Assembly: GCF_029227915.1 (NCBI RefSeq)
Contig: NC_079875.1
Location: forward strand, 5,518,001-5,582,000
DNA length: 64,000 nucleotides
From: Hydractinia symbiolongicarpus
Taxonomy: Eukaryota; Cnidaria; Hydrozoa; Anthoathecata; Hydractiniidae
Direction: 5' to 3'
Shown here one piece after another: positions 26,301 through 38,400 of this stretch. A program made the translations under genes and the position numbers. The first letter of the stretch is position 1; each line of letters begins with the position of its first letter. Under the pieces are notes generated by a model that was not told the origin of the DNA, did not search any database, and saw only the letters and a list, made by a program, of their open reading frames with translations.

Positions 26301-29300
26301 ATGTCATTCAATCAGAAAATTGATTTTCTGTTACATGTTGTTTCAGCTTTTACATCAGGTGTGCGATATCTATCAATCGGGCTGTGTAACAGAACCCCAA
26401 AATGAAGATTCGAAATATTTATAATTTGAATATTTAGCGGAAAATTTAATACCGGTAGCCTGCGGATAAATCTACGGGTTCGCCCGCATTTCGTGTTTCC
26501 GTAGCACGACTTATTTCTCGCACACAAACAGACAAAATATAGCTATTATTGTAGAGACTACTCAGGTTTTTCTGTCTTTTATAGCTATATTGTATTTCGC
26601 ATTCGCATGCACAAACAGACAGAATACGAAATAATATTATTAATACAGATAAAAAAATCAAATTTCGATTTAGTCAAACTGCAACACTATCGACTTTGTC
26701 ATGTGAGTTTTTTTCAACATAACTAACGTTTGAAAGAATGATAATTCCTAAGTACTAGATTGAACTTTAGGTTGGCACGGACCAACCTACCGTTACTTGC
26801 TGTTTGATCCGAATTTCAAACTTTTACCTTATCTATATTCCATACGCTGAAACAACTAAACTATATATAGAATAAACCAGAAACAGTGATGTTATCAGCA
26901 AGTGAAAGAAAAAAAATATGAAGAAATTTTTATATTGTATTTATTTCACCAGGTCTCAAGTGCGTTAAGCTTCTTCGTAAAAATTTTCTTCCTTGTTGGA
27001 CCAAAGTAGATAATATTTCAAAAATATGGAGTATCAAAAGCCAGAATTTTTTAAATTTCAATTTACAACAATAATTCTCTTAGCCTGGGGACGAGATTTT
27101 ATTTCTCTCTCTCCAAATCTTGATTATTTCACTTTTTATTTTCTTTTTATTATATTCAGAATAAGAAAACTGTTTTTGTAAATATAAAAAATTTTTGTGG
27201 CATATATTTTTATTTCAGTTTTTTGTTTTATTTTCTTGTTGTTTTGTTTTGCGCTTTAAATTGACTGTTTTCTCAATAAAAAGAAAAACTCTTAAAACAT
27301 AAAAACATATTTTTTTGTTTTTTTTATTAATGTTTGGATGTTTTAAAAATGTTTGAAAGTTTTGAATATACTTATACAATACACTTATTCAAGAAAATCT
27401 CGTTCTGCTTTCCAAAATTAAAATTTGATCTCAGCAGGACTTCTGTATTTATTTAAAAATTTTGTTTCGAAACTAGGACCCACAAACAAACATTTTGTGA
27501 TAATGTCAGGTTAAAATTACAAATCTCAAAAAAAGCAAATCTCAAAACTGAATAATTTATTTAAACATCGACAAATTAAAAATACCAGAAAGGTCTTGGT
27601 TCGAATTTACCTTTTCATTCTCAAGCTCTCCGCCAACGATTTGCATCCCAAAGGATAATCATCTTATTGGCACTGTTATTAACGAGTTCTTCACATTTTT
27701 TTCCCATAAGGAACAAAGATTTTTCAATAAACGGTTCAAGACTGAAATAACTACATTTATCCTTACTTTGTATGAATTCGTGAAGAATTTTAGGATTTAA
27801 ATGACTATATTTTAGGAATTTCTACGGTCAAAAAGAAATCTTACGAAAAACCTGTAGTACACTCAAAGTTTTCATTTTAGCAACATCTATAGCTATAACG
27901 CAGTTGTGACTAAAATTCTTCTGCTGCCTAGACCTTGTTGAAAACACAACCATATATAATATGAAAATGTTTCAGCATACAGCAGCAAAAGAGATAAATA
28001 CGAAATCCAAGAAATAAGGTTTGTTTATATAAAAACCACCCAGTCTAAACGAGCTCTTAATTGGCATTGTCTGGATTAACATAAAGCTAGAACTACACTA
28101 TAACGAACTTCTACTACATACAGTGTTTTTTTCTTATTATAGAATTTTTACTTACCAGTTGTTTTTTTTCGCCACACCTATATATTTTTTGTAGACTGGC
28201 TAGCCAGTTGATTATTATGACACGACTTCTTCTGCACATAAAAATCGCACATATATTAAAAGAACTCCTTTTACCATCTGCCACGGACAGTATATTCTGC
28301 GCTCCACCGTCACTCTCCACTCGTTTTGTTTTTGTTCGACAGGGAGTAAAGTTTTACCGATTATGGGATTTTTTTTAGGTTCTTTCTTACTTTACACCCT
28401 CCCGCTATCAGCCTCGCTTTATTTTTTTGCAACTCTGCTGGAAACGAGATTGCGGCATATCATTACTGTTGGCATGGTAATTATATAAACAACTAACACA
28501 CAGACTGGTTATCTCACTTTGCGCGTTGTTTTGTACAAAAAAATTAATCAGAGTGCGTTTATCCACACCACACGAGAAAAAATAAAAATTTCCGCAACAT
28601 CTTAGCAGGTAGCTTCTCTTGCTTGTTTCAAAGTTTTACACGTTGTCGTGATATACTCATAGATAATATGGTATACTCATAGATAGTATGGTATACTCAT
28701 AGATAGTATGGTATACTCATAGATAATATGGTATACTCATAGATAGTATGGTATACTCATAGATAGTATGGAAAAGAAAGGTTTGAAAATTAAAATAAAT
28801 AAATAATTTTATTGGTTTAAAACAGATGTTGAGCAAAAAAAAAATCGCCAAAAGAAAAAATGGCTTAAGCCAATTTAATTTTACAATTTTGAAAAGTAAT
28901 TCTTTATTCCAAAAAAAAAATAAATGAAAACACAATATCGCCATAATGTTCTCAATTTACCAAAAATAAATAATTTTTTGTTTGAAACGTGAATAAAGAC
29001 CGGACGAGCCAATAAAAGACACAGAAAGGCCTGGGAACGGCCGCGGCTGAAGTATTTTCTTGTATATCTATAGTTGTATGTAATTAACATGTTATACAAT
29101 ATATTTAAACTTTGTAGTTAGTTTGTATAAAAGTAATGATTAAGGTAGGAAAAAGAAAGAGATAGATGAGAAAGGAAAAATTCTGAAAACTGCAACAGAC
29201 GTCTATAATTAATTAAAAAAGCTTGTTTTTGATTGGTTGAAAAAACTTCCATGAAGTAACCAATCAAAGCAGATGTTGAGAAAAGAATTAGTCAATAAAA

Positions 29301-32300
29301 ATAAAAAAAATAAAAAGAAAAATAATAGCGAAATTGTTCCCCCATCTGATTTACTTCTAGTTTTCACTAATTGAGATAAGAACTTGAGATAAACTTACGC
29401 GCATGCGCAATTGTGATGAGAACTTAAGATAAACTTTCGCGCATGCGCGAAAGTTTGAAATATATTTTTTCAATATATTTGTGGTTGGTGAAACATCGAT
29501 TTGTTTGGTCTCGTTTATTCAACTTACGAAATGTTGCCTCATTTTTTTATAAATAATTGGCTTTATCTAGCTATTAGCGTGTCCAATGCAGTGGTAGGAA
29601 CGGTCACTCGAATTTAAATCAGGTATGTTGTTTGATTAGTTGTGTTTGCAGATGATATAATAAAGCTATCTATCTAACTGGGTAACAGAGTGAAAGAGAG
29701 CGGGAAATAATCGAGTGAGATAAAATTGGTTGCTATGCATGTTGGGGGTAAGTTTGTTAGAGTATTAGATGTAAATCGGAAGAACGAAGAAAACAACAAC
29801 AAACAAACAAACAAACTCAACCAAACAAATAACTAAATTACGTTTAATTTCCCGCAAAACCAAGTTCGTCAATCAAAACAAAAAAATATTAGAAAACAAT
29901 GTTTATCTGAGCAATACTACTTCCCTTCACCAACTTTCGTAGCAGTGTTCAGCTCAATAGCATAACACGCCGCGCATAAATTATAAATTTTACCCACAGT
30001 TCTATTCTATCACTTTTTGACGTCAAACTGATATAAGTGACACCGACGTCGCCTTTAGACGTCGACAGGTTGAAGTTTATTAATACACAACAGTTCTCCA
30101 TCCCAGATGATTTATTACTTTGGGAAGGAAATTCGGAGTAAGGTGCGTTCCACATGGAGAGTTTATACTTTCGACACACACGCGTCAAAGCATATTACTT
30201 TTAAAACATTTATCTATGACAAGTCCTTTAGCTAATGTACATCATGTGATGCCTACTTACCGCCCTGCCTCACCCTATTCTCGCCAGGTTCCCATATAAA
30301 CTCACACATGAGCTCTACGAACAGAAAATAATACTTAAAGGACTACACCAGTAAGATTTCTTTCTTTTTTCTTAAAAGGCCCTGAAGATGAGGTTGCGTA
30401 ACGACAAAACATACGTTATCATTTTCCATAATCTAATTTGCTTGTAATGTTCAAACAGACATCCTGCTCTTATGTCAGTTATATCCGCGGCGTTCCTGTT
30501 AAGGCATAATTTTAGGAGTCTGTCTAAAAAGAAATTCAACGGTATAAAAATATTTTACATAAAAAACTTACCAACTTTTGAAACATGTGTCATCAAATAG
30601 TGCTCCAGTGTGTCCCAACCTCCGCCTATACGAACTATACAATGATTGTTCAAAAGCTATAAATAAATAACATAATCATAAACTAATCTCGTTACCAGTT
30701 TTTAAAACATCGCCTTAAGCATTGCTGGCTATAAAGGATCTCGTGGAAAAGGACAAAGGGTTCTGGAAACGAGGTTAGTCTGCCTGAAACGAGGTTAAGC
30801 TCTGCGTTCCAAAATGACACTCCAAATTTTTTTAAACAGTTATTTTTAAATGGATGAGGAATCCAGGAAGCGGAGGATAATTTGCGACTTATATAGACGT
30901 ACATTATAAACAGTTATTGGGTACGAAGTTGCTTGTCTAGAAATGGTGGCATATTTTTCACATCTAATATTGCAAACTATGGAATAAATTGTCTGCTCTG
31001 TGTATTCATTGTAATGTTCAAAATTTTTTTAAAATAAAATAAATAAAAACAACAAACACTGATAAATAATATATACGAGTATGAAATAATAACTAATAAC
31101 GCATGAAATAAATAATAAATGTCGGCTTGTTCGTGCAAAGTAACCTCGCTTTGAGGTTGTGATATTGGAATGAATTCAGTTATTGTCGTTAAACCCTTTT
31201 TTTTTAAAAAACTCTTACTTTCGACAATATTTCATCTATAAATATAAAATACTGACACGATAATGAAAATACGTTATGACGCATGCGCAATAAATACAAT
31301 TTTTATGACGTCATTATGCACGATGTCTTTATGAATTAAAAATTATGTCATCTGGTCTTCATTCGACGTGCGAGATTTTACGACAATGTAAGCGCAGACT
31401 TTTTTAATAATTTATCCACATGAATTCTTGACATAACTAGACAATGTCCCAAAAAAGTGTGTGTGGTTGTCATAAAAGCAAGACGATGTCGAGTATGGGG
31501 AGAAAACTTTATGACTACGCACCCACCCCAGATACCCTAATATTCCACCTCGTCCCGAGGGCTATTACCCTCTTGAGCGCATTTCGATAGTTCTAGCGAA
31601 ATACGGCGAAAAGTGCTGGGGCCGAGTTTGCTAAAAAATTTTCTTTTGTTGATGCTTTTAAAAATAAATAAATGTAAAGATCAGTAATTTCCCCTCTTTT
31701 TACGGGCAAAAACTTTCTGGAAAATAAATTTTTTGTTGTTGCGGGTTAATCATTTATCGAAGCTCTTATAAAATTTCGCAAGTGAATGGTATGGCGGATT
31801 TGGCATAATCTCCTTTCGGATGCAAATCTGAATGTACGTAGATTCAGCGGATTAAGAATTAAGCTTATAAAAACCACGAGGCTCAAAAGCTCATCCGTTT
31901 TATTTATTGTTTTGGATATAATCACAATCACCATTTATAAAATGTATTCCTATATAGAAACTTCGATCTTAGTACCTTTTAATTTCACACCGTTCACGAT
32001 ATAAAAATAGCGAAAAGAGGCCTCGGGGAAAAAGGTGATTTCATTATTAAGGTGTATCAATTAAGCTACTGTAAACATGCCTCAAAAGGGCTCTAGACAA
32101 AATCAAACTATGCAGCATCAAAAACAGCCTTTACTCCTTTACACCGCCTCACTTCAAGAATCGATTCGTCTGCACCTACGCTGCATATGCATTAGCTTTA
32201 ATCAAAGTAATAGATAGCCTTATACCACTTTGTTTACCTTAAAGACGGCAACATAGATCAGGAATCAAAAGTAATCCATATACAATTTTTTTTTCTGTTT

Positions 32301-35300
32301 TGCTGTTGTCTTTGTTGTATAGCTCTTAAATCATCTTTTAAAATAATGTATTGCATCACTGATCCTCTCCGTCCAACAGATTTCATTAAAATATAATTGT
32401 GTTGAGGCTATCTGTCATTTATTAAAATTGTTCGTAATCTATATTATAATACCCGTATACGTCTGTCTGTCCGTCCGTCCGTCCTTCCGTCTGTCTGTCT
32501 GTCACGCAAAATGGTAGCTTAGCTGTGCAGGTAGCGAGACGCACGCAATGCGGTATAAAAAGGACGGGAGAACCCGTGGATTTTTCCACGGGCTAACGAC
32601 TAGTTTTGTCTTAATTACTCAACGAGCCGACAAAATTTGGGCTGTTAGAAGTCGCTATTATTTCATTTCAAATAAAAAAATGGTCACACGTACCCTGACA
32701 AATATAATCCTTCCAAGAATAATGTATTTTCCTTCTTTTAAACGTTGTGTTGTCTGAATGTTGTATGACTCCAATATACTCGTCACCTAAAAAGATAAAG
32801 AAAATCAAAACCAGGCAACGTTTATAAGAACTTTGCTTGGAAGACAAAGATGACATTCATCTTTAGGGATTCAATCTTCACAAGAAGTAATTTTCGAAGT
32901 TAGCAGATTCATTATTTTGCGAGGAATAAATTTTGCGAATTTTTCCAAAAAATTAATATATCGGTTTACCGTTTTCAAATGTTTTTATGTAAAGGTTGCT
33001 AAAGTTGAAATTTATGTATAGTATAGTTGCTAGGCCTTAAATAAATGCATGGGTTCGCCGTCCTTAGATTTTTACTTGTCTTTATTTCGTGCACACAACA
33101 ATTTGGGCTACCATTTTAAACAAGATACGGCTACCAGAAGTTAAATTTAGTGAAGTTTCCGGGAAGACTAAATTACAAAAGTTTCGCCAATAGCGAGTAT
33201 TTAAATAACATCCTTGTCTCCAGGGTTTGTTCTAATTTTCGCGCGGATTAATTTTTACAAAAACAACAAAAACTTGCGAAAATACTTTTTCCCAAAATCA
33301 ATTCTCTTAAGATAACACGCAAAGTCACAGCATAAATTAGGCTGTTATTTTTTTCATACAAAAATATTAAATTTATTTTTGAGTTGAGTTTTGATTGTCC
33401 TTCTGAGAAACAGATTACTCTAAAAAACGCAAAAAACACTCTTTAAAGTAAAAAAAATTCTCATACCTGTTGTCTTATGATATAAAACAATAATGGTCCA
33501 AAAATATTTCCTATTTATTTCAGATATTCTAATTCCGCAATTTTTGTAGTTTAAAACTTTGGAGTAATTTTTAAGATCCTCATATCAAAAACGCTACATG
33601 TCTAGGGGTTCCAGGTTTTTGTAGTTATCATAGAAAATAATATATATAATATAAACCAATATAAATATATATAATATAAACCAATATAAGCCAAGAAATA
33701 TAAACCGATTTTTAAGATTTGCTGCAACATAAAAGCTGAACACTGATACATGGAAAAATAAAAACGATTTTTATCTTACCTTTCGGTGGAGTTCAGTCTT
33801 AATGTAACCACTTGATTTTCTTCTTTGTCGTTCCGTAGGTTGTCCTCCACCATCATTGCTTTGTTTCGTTGTGGTGCTAGTCTTTCTACGTCGATATTTT
33901 TCTCTTCCAGTAAGTCCGTTTTCTCCACCGCTTGCATCACTGTCAGTTCGTTCCATTCGATAACGTTGATAGGAGGAATCGACTGTATCGAAATCGTTGA
34001 TAGTATTGTGATTTTCTTGTTCTTGAAGACTTTTTGAAGTAAAATCCAATCTACCATCTGAACTAGACCGTGTTCTGTGATCGCTTTCATCCTTTAAATT
34101 CAAAGTCATTTTTTGCCGATCTGTGTTTTCATCCAGGCTAGTGTTTACATCATCATTATAAACTTCATATTGGACTAGTTTAGTTTGTTTACTTGATAAA
34201 AAATTTCTCTCTCCTCCGTCGTGCGGATACAAAACTCCAACAAACCTTGACCCTTCATCCAGATCTTTATTAAAACGCGACGAAGTCAAATACCTACTAA
34301 ATTCTGTCGTTTCTTGCAAACAGATGTCTTCTTCACTTTTTTTATGCATGCTTTGGGCAGAGTCTAAACTTTTTTGACGTGCACCTAATCGTATATTGGT
34401 TCTAGCACGAACCTGAAGCGTGGAGTCTAAACTTTTTTGCTTTTCTCTTGAATCCAGGTAAACATTTCTTTTGTATTTTGCTCCATGCGTTGAAGAGCCT
34501 TCGCAAGTGGAATCATGTTTTTCTCTATCGGGTTTTGAATTTGCGCGTTCCCGTGTGTTATTGTATTGAAATAGGTCTGTAGTGTCAACACCGGAATCCA
34601 CTGAAACTGGACTTATGCTTCCATCCAGTGAACTATCTTGTTGTTCCTCTAATTCTATTTCTTGTTCTAGTAATAACAATGTTGGAGGCTCCACTCCGAA
34701 TTTTACACCCAATCTGGCTACCTCCATTAAACATAACACAATTTCCCGCGCATTATCTCTCAAGCCATCTTGTTCTGTTTTATCAACAACGTCATTTGAC
34801 TCGAATAGCAATGGCTCTGGTATTCTATGGTGGCGACACCATTTTAAAAATAACTCTACATTCTCACGACTTAAAAATTTACCGAGTTTTCCTTGACACC
34901 TTGAACGAGGATGTATAAATATGGTAAAAGAAGGTATTCTTTTGTTGTTTTTTTCGGCTAAATCTTCGGCATATTGTTGACAAAGGCGAGCTAATTTGCA
35001 AAGTAGTACACCGTCTTGTAGCATGTCAAAAAACTTATCAGCGTAGATAGGGTCGTTGGGAAATAATCGGGATAACCAATTTGCTTCGTCCTCGATAATT
35101 GTAAATAAAAAATCGTTTTCTTTTGACCACCGGGCAAGCGATTCCCAAGAGGTGGATTTTAGTTTTTTTAATCCAGCTTCCCGATAATTGACACTTTCTG
35201 CGACGTTTTTTACTTTGTGGTTATTGTCGTTTTCATTTATTAATGGACTCGAAACGACTGCCCGTCTAGCTTTACGACGCTGTGCGGCTTCTGTCGGACT

Positions 35301-35471
35301 TTCCTCAGTGTGTCGTAATTTAGCAGGGACATGCAGTAACCGTTCTGGAATTTCTGAATTTGATTCCAGTTGAGGTGTTAACGATCTTGCGTTAACAAAA
35401 CTAGTCTCGTGAGCAGCAAATTCTTTATCTTTAGAACGGAATACTATCTCATTCGATTCAACAGACTCCAT
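17370..35471 (-). CDS. GAS2L: GAS2-like actin-microtubule linker with very long charged tail (about 2,245 aa)
   Basis: Minus-strand exons that join in phase: 33780-35471, 32694-32786, 30572-30656, 23247-23300, 20422-22743 and 17370-19861. The ATG is at 35,469-35,471 and the stop TAA at 17,370-17,372. Residues about 115-260 form one calponin-homology domain (KFFDMLQDGVLLCKL, FLSRENVELFLKWCRHH, LLFESNDVV). Residues about 565-620 form the GAR domain, split over two small exons (LKEGKYIILGRIIFVR, then IVRIGGGWDTLEHYL). In GAS2 proteins the CH domain binds actin and the GAR domain binds microtubules. The Cys pair usual at the start of GAR is absent. A Pro/Ser stretch follows, then a Lys/Thr-rich basic region, then a very acidic repeat region. 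CH and GAR are certain. The join from the GAR exon to 23,247-23,300 is inferred from matching phase (one base plus two), and a missed small exon between them is possible. A candidate EB1-binding SxIP (SEIP) is at residues 39-42. Confidence 0.82.
18780..19240 (-). repeat. Coding minisatellite: acidic 32-residue repeats in the GAS2-like tail
   Basis: About four to six in-frame units of roughly 96 bp. Each encodes a variant of KDSxSxxDKVETEE followed by VNEDNGDAIPDEG. Unit spacing is nearly constant and the best units differ at a few codons, which indicates unequal exchange within the exon. Confidence 0.75.
21340..22210 (-). repeat. Lys/Thr-rich low-complexity coding region
   Basis: Within the exon at 20,422-22,743 the protein is dominated by Lys, Thr, Ser, Ala and Pro, including four tandem KTTA(A/S) pentads. 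It is strongly basic and tau- or H1-like in composition. The opposite strand is also open here (21,342-22,325), which is a side effect of this codon bias. Confidence 0.7.
22827..22900. mobile_element. Fragment of the AAGCGCC MITE family
   Basis: A short patch with GATAAGCGTCCTGAGCGCTTA and AGGGCGCT words, matching the end sequences of the 49,937-50,568 element. It has no complete pair of ends. It lies in an intron of the GAS2-like gene. Confidence 0.4.
23494..24558. mobile_element. Non-coding Helentron-like element, copy 2 (uninterrupted)
   Basis: 1,065 bp, matching 9,061-11,360 end to end apart from the Penelope-like insertion. It has the same left hairpin, five tandem units (starts near 23,664, 23,776, 23,905, 24,034 and 24,161), the same GCGCGGAAATTC word and the same AGCCC/GGGCT hairpin before CTTGTT. 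Flanks differ from copy 1 right outside these ends and show no target duplication. It lies in the long intron between exons 30,572-30,656 and 23,247-23,300 of the GAS2-like gene. Confidence 0.75.
24559..28640. other. Intron sequence of the GAS2-like gene
   Basis: AT-rich sequence without a recognisable coding exon on either strand. A degraded Helitron-like patch is near 26,450-26,640 (it shares a CGTGT-CCG-AGCACG block with 45,400-45,420), and MITE half-ends are near 26,098 and 27,084. Confidence 0.5.
28652..28770. repeat. 20-bp tandem repeat, six copies
   Basis: Six head-to-tail units of ATACTCATAGATAGTATGGT. Two of the six have A in place of G in the GATAGT part. Units are in exact 20-base register. 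Intronic. Confidence 0.9.
29399..29451. promoter_or_regulatory. Duplicated GCGCATGCGC palindromes
   Basis: Two copies of CGCGCATGCGC, each preceded by GAACTT(G/A)AGATAAACTT, form a 40-bp direct duplication. The word matches the NRF-1 palindrome consensus. No adjacent transcription start was identified, so regulatory function is speculative. Confidence 0.3.
30683..30778. mobile_element. MITE of the CCTCGT-CCAGG family
   Basis: Left end CTAATCTCGTTACCAG and right end TTCTGGAAACGAGGTTAG are imperfect inverted repeats. It lies in an intron just upstream (minus sense) of the second GAR exon. A further half-end (TGAAACGAGGTTAAG) follows directly. Confidence 0.5.
32438..32603 (+). mobile_element. 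Short non-autonomous Helitron
   Basis: 166 bp that starts TCTATATTATAATACCCG and ends in CTAG, inserted between A (32,437) and T (32,604). A perfect 8-bp hairpin CCCGTGGA/TCCACGGG (32,573-32,592) sits 7 bases before the terminal CTAG. These are the standard Helitron hallmarks: 5' TC, 3' hairpin plus CTRR, an A/T target and no duplication. After the 5' end there is a (GTCY)n tract. A second 5' end is at 44,967 and an inverted 3' end at 45,294. Confidence 0.8.
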
Positions 35472-38400
35472 TTTATTATTTAAGAATTACAAAATAATAT
35501 TAACCAACCAGGATCGTAAAAGGTTATAGCTATATATAAACCAATGAAAAATGTGGAGATGAATGCACTAGTAGGAAAATATAAGATACACCCAGTATAT
35601 AAAATCTTTCTAAAGTTTTAACATCAGTCAGCAAAGGGTAAGAAATAAGAAAATATACTTTTCTTTAAATTCTAGCGAAATCATGCAAAAAAATTACCAT
35701 GTGTTAGCATTTCAAAAAAATTCTTTCCATGCATTCTATAAATTTATTGGTTCTAATAACATCTCTTTGTGTTTTTCTTTGTATATGCAACTAAAAATCA
35801 CAATAAAAAGAAATTATTATAAATAATAAATGTACTATCAGTCAGTAATACAGCCATATAAACAATGGTCATATGACAATAGCCTTTGTCACTATATTAA
35901 ATCAACCGCTGCATTTTATAGATTAACTTTTCTGTATCAGATATCTCAAATTGGTTTTTTAGAACGTTCGAACTGTTTGTAAACAAAACAAATCGTTCGA
36001 ATATCTGAATTAACAATGCATGTTCAAAATGTGATCAATGTCTCTCTCCCCCCTCTGAAGCTTAATGGAATAAATATATATTGACATTTTACAAGAACTC
36101 GAGCCTCGGATTTTAAGGAAATATACGAACAAAATATAGACAGCTTCAGGCTCAAGTCGTTGTTTTTAAAACCAAGGTCCTCAACTTACATCACTTCCAG
36201 GACTAACCTGTCTCTCCGTAACGGACACGGTCAAGAATTGCTCATACAGAACAATTCTTGTAAGAAATCTCTCTATATATCTGCATTTTACAAAACGTTA
36301 ATTTTTTTACTAAGATAGAGCAAAACTGATTTCGTTTTAATTTTCTAATTATTATTAGCCTATTAACAATATACTCTCTCAAAACATAGATATATATATA
36401 TCATATATAATTTATGACATATGTCTCTTTGCTCAAAACCAGCCTCTTAATGCACTTGTCGGTCGATTCACTTTACCCTGACTCCCAAGAGCAGTTTTTG
36501 TAGCTAACTAATAGTCAATTTAGAAAGTTACTCTAACCGGAAAAGCTAACGTTTTTGAAGTCTTAGTTAGGCTGAATTTTGCAGTTGTGTTTTTACCAAA
36601 ATAAGAAAAAGTCAGGATGATAAAGATTTGTAATGTAAGAAAGCTAGATTATTATTTTAAAAGCTGGATTATTATTTTAAAAGCTAGATTACAATTATTT
36701 TAGGTGTGGAGTGGTTTTTTTTCTCCTCGAATAAACTTCCCGCCTTTTTCACACCAAGAATTTCAAAAACACCCCCTCTATTTTAAACGACTCTTCGATT
36801 CTTCGTATTTTGGTCATCATACATAAAAACTTTTTAATCAACAGAAATATCAGTCACCTGTACTCTCGTTCCCAGGGCTTGTTAATTTTTTATATCTGCA
36901 CGATATTAGATTTATAAAAAAACCTAACAAGTCCTGGGGACGAGGTTGGGTCAACAAAAAACTACCAACTTTTTTTACCGACTAAATTCTCTTTTTTATA
37001 TGACGATAACTTCAACTTAAATGTGACGGAGTTTGTTATACAATATACTCGCCAATTTATTATCATTCGCCAGTACATTTTTTTCGCGAAACAAAAATCC
37101 ACGCAAATTTTTTGTAATACTGTGTATTTGAGAGGATTTTGATAAAACACACACAAAATCTCGTTTGCTGGCATAAAAACTTTGCTTTGTTAGAAATAAG
37201 AAAAATAGACGCATTCTTTTTAATCCTAACAAAACATTTTCTATTTTAATGTGATATCTCATATCCTCCTCTTCATAAATTCAACATTAAATCGAGTCAT
37301 CATATTATAAATAAAAGTTATATAAAATCCAAGATGTTTCATGAAAGCCACAATTTCACACATGCGTTTCCTGGAAAACTACACCATCAACAAAAACAGG
37401 AATTCACTCTACATTAACATTTTTAATGACGTAATCGCAATTTTTAAAATGGCAGTCATAAAGGAAGTGTAATTCTATCACAGTACCCACACAACATGGC
37501 AGATCTGTGACAATAACATTTTATATTACTCAGTGTGATTTTATTCTTGAATGTAATATCTGATGTAAATAAATAAATAAATGAATAAATAAATAAAACA
37601 AAACTCGTTGCTACTTGGGTAGCAAAGCATGATCAATACTTTTCCCTTTTTGTATAACAAAGAATACTAGAATGTCATCTACTTTGCTATTCTAAATTCT
37701 GTTTTGTTTTTCTCGTAAAAAAACTCGGCAAAGCAAAGCAACAATAACAACATCAACTTTCGTATTTAAAAATAAGGAAAATTCCAAGTAAACTTTTGAT
37801 CTATTTTTTCTTCAAACAATTTTAAAATATTTCCATAATATCATTTTTTTAAGAAGAAGAAAAAAACTCTGAATGGCAAAGATAATTAAAAAAAAGAAGA
37901 AGAAAACAAAAGAAAAATAAACATAACTTAAGTTTTAATAAAACATGAATTTTAAAGAAAAGCAAAAACAAAAAAAAATATGTTTGTTCTTCAAGAATGT
38001 TCAAGTGTGAAAATGTGATCTAATTCTTTTATATTTTGACGTGTTAACAAAATAATTTCTAGATCCTTCATCGACAAATTATATGGTGAAAACAGAAAGA
38101 GAATGGCATGGAGGTGCTACCGGCAATAATTTGTATCAGTAATATTGTTCGACCAGTAGAGAGTAGCTTCGGTAAATTCTAACTTTAAGCTGGTGACACG
38201 TCTTGATATCCTAAACAACCCATTACGTTGGAAAATACCCATCTCCTTCCCAGGAACGTAAATGATCAACTTAGTTACCACTCTCTTTTTGATTATTTTG
38301 TTTCAAAAACAGGTAGAAAGACTGGAACCTGAATATTTCAAAATTGTGTGGTTTAATGAAGCAGGCTGGCAAGAGATTACATGTGGAGAGCTTTTACGTT

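Noticed and set aside
27590-27612. GGTTCGAAT word suggesting a tRNA B box
   Set aside because: No A box, stems or cloverleaf around it.
28114-28320. Possible extra GAS2-like exon on the minus strand
   Set aside because: No ATG and no pyrimidine-rich acceptor at its 5' side; phases already match without it.
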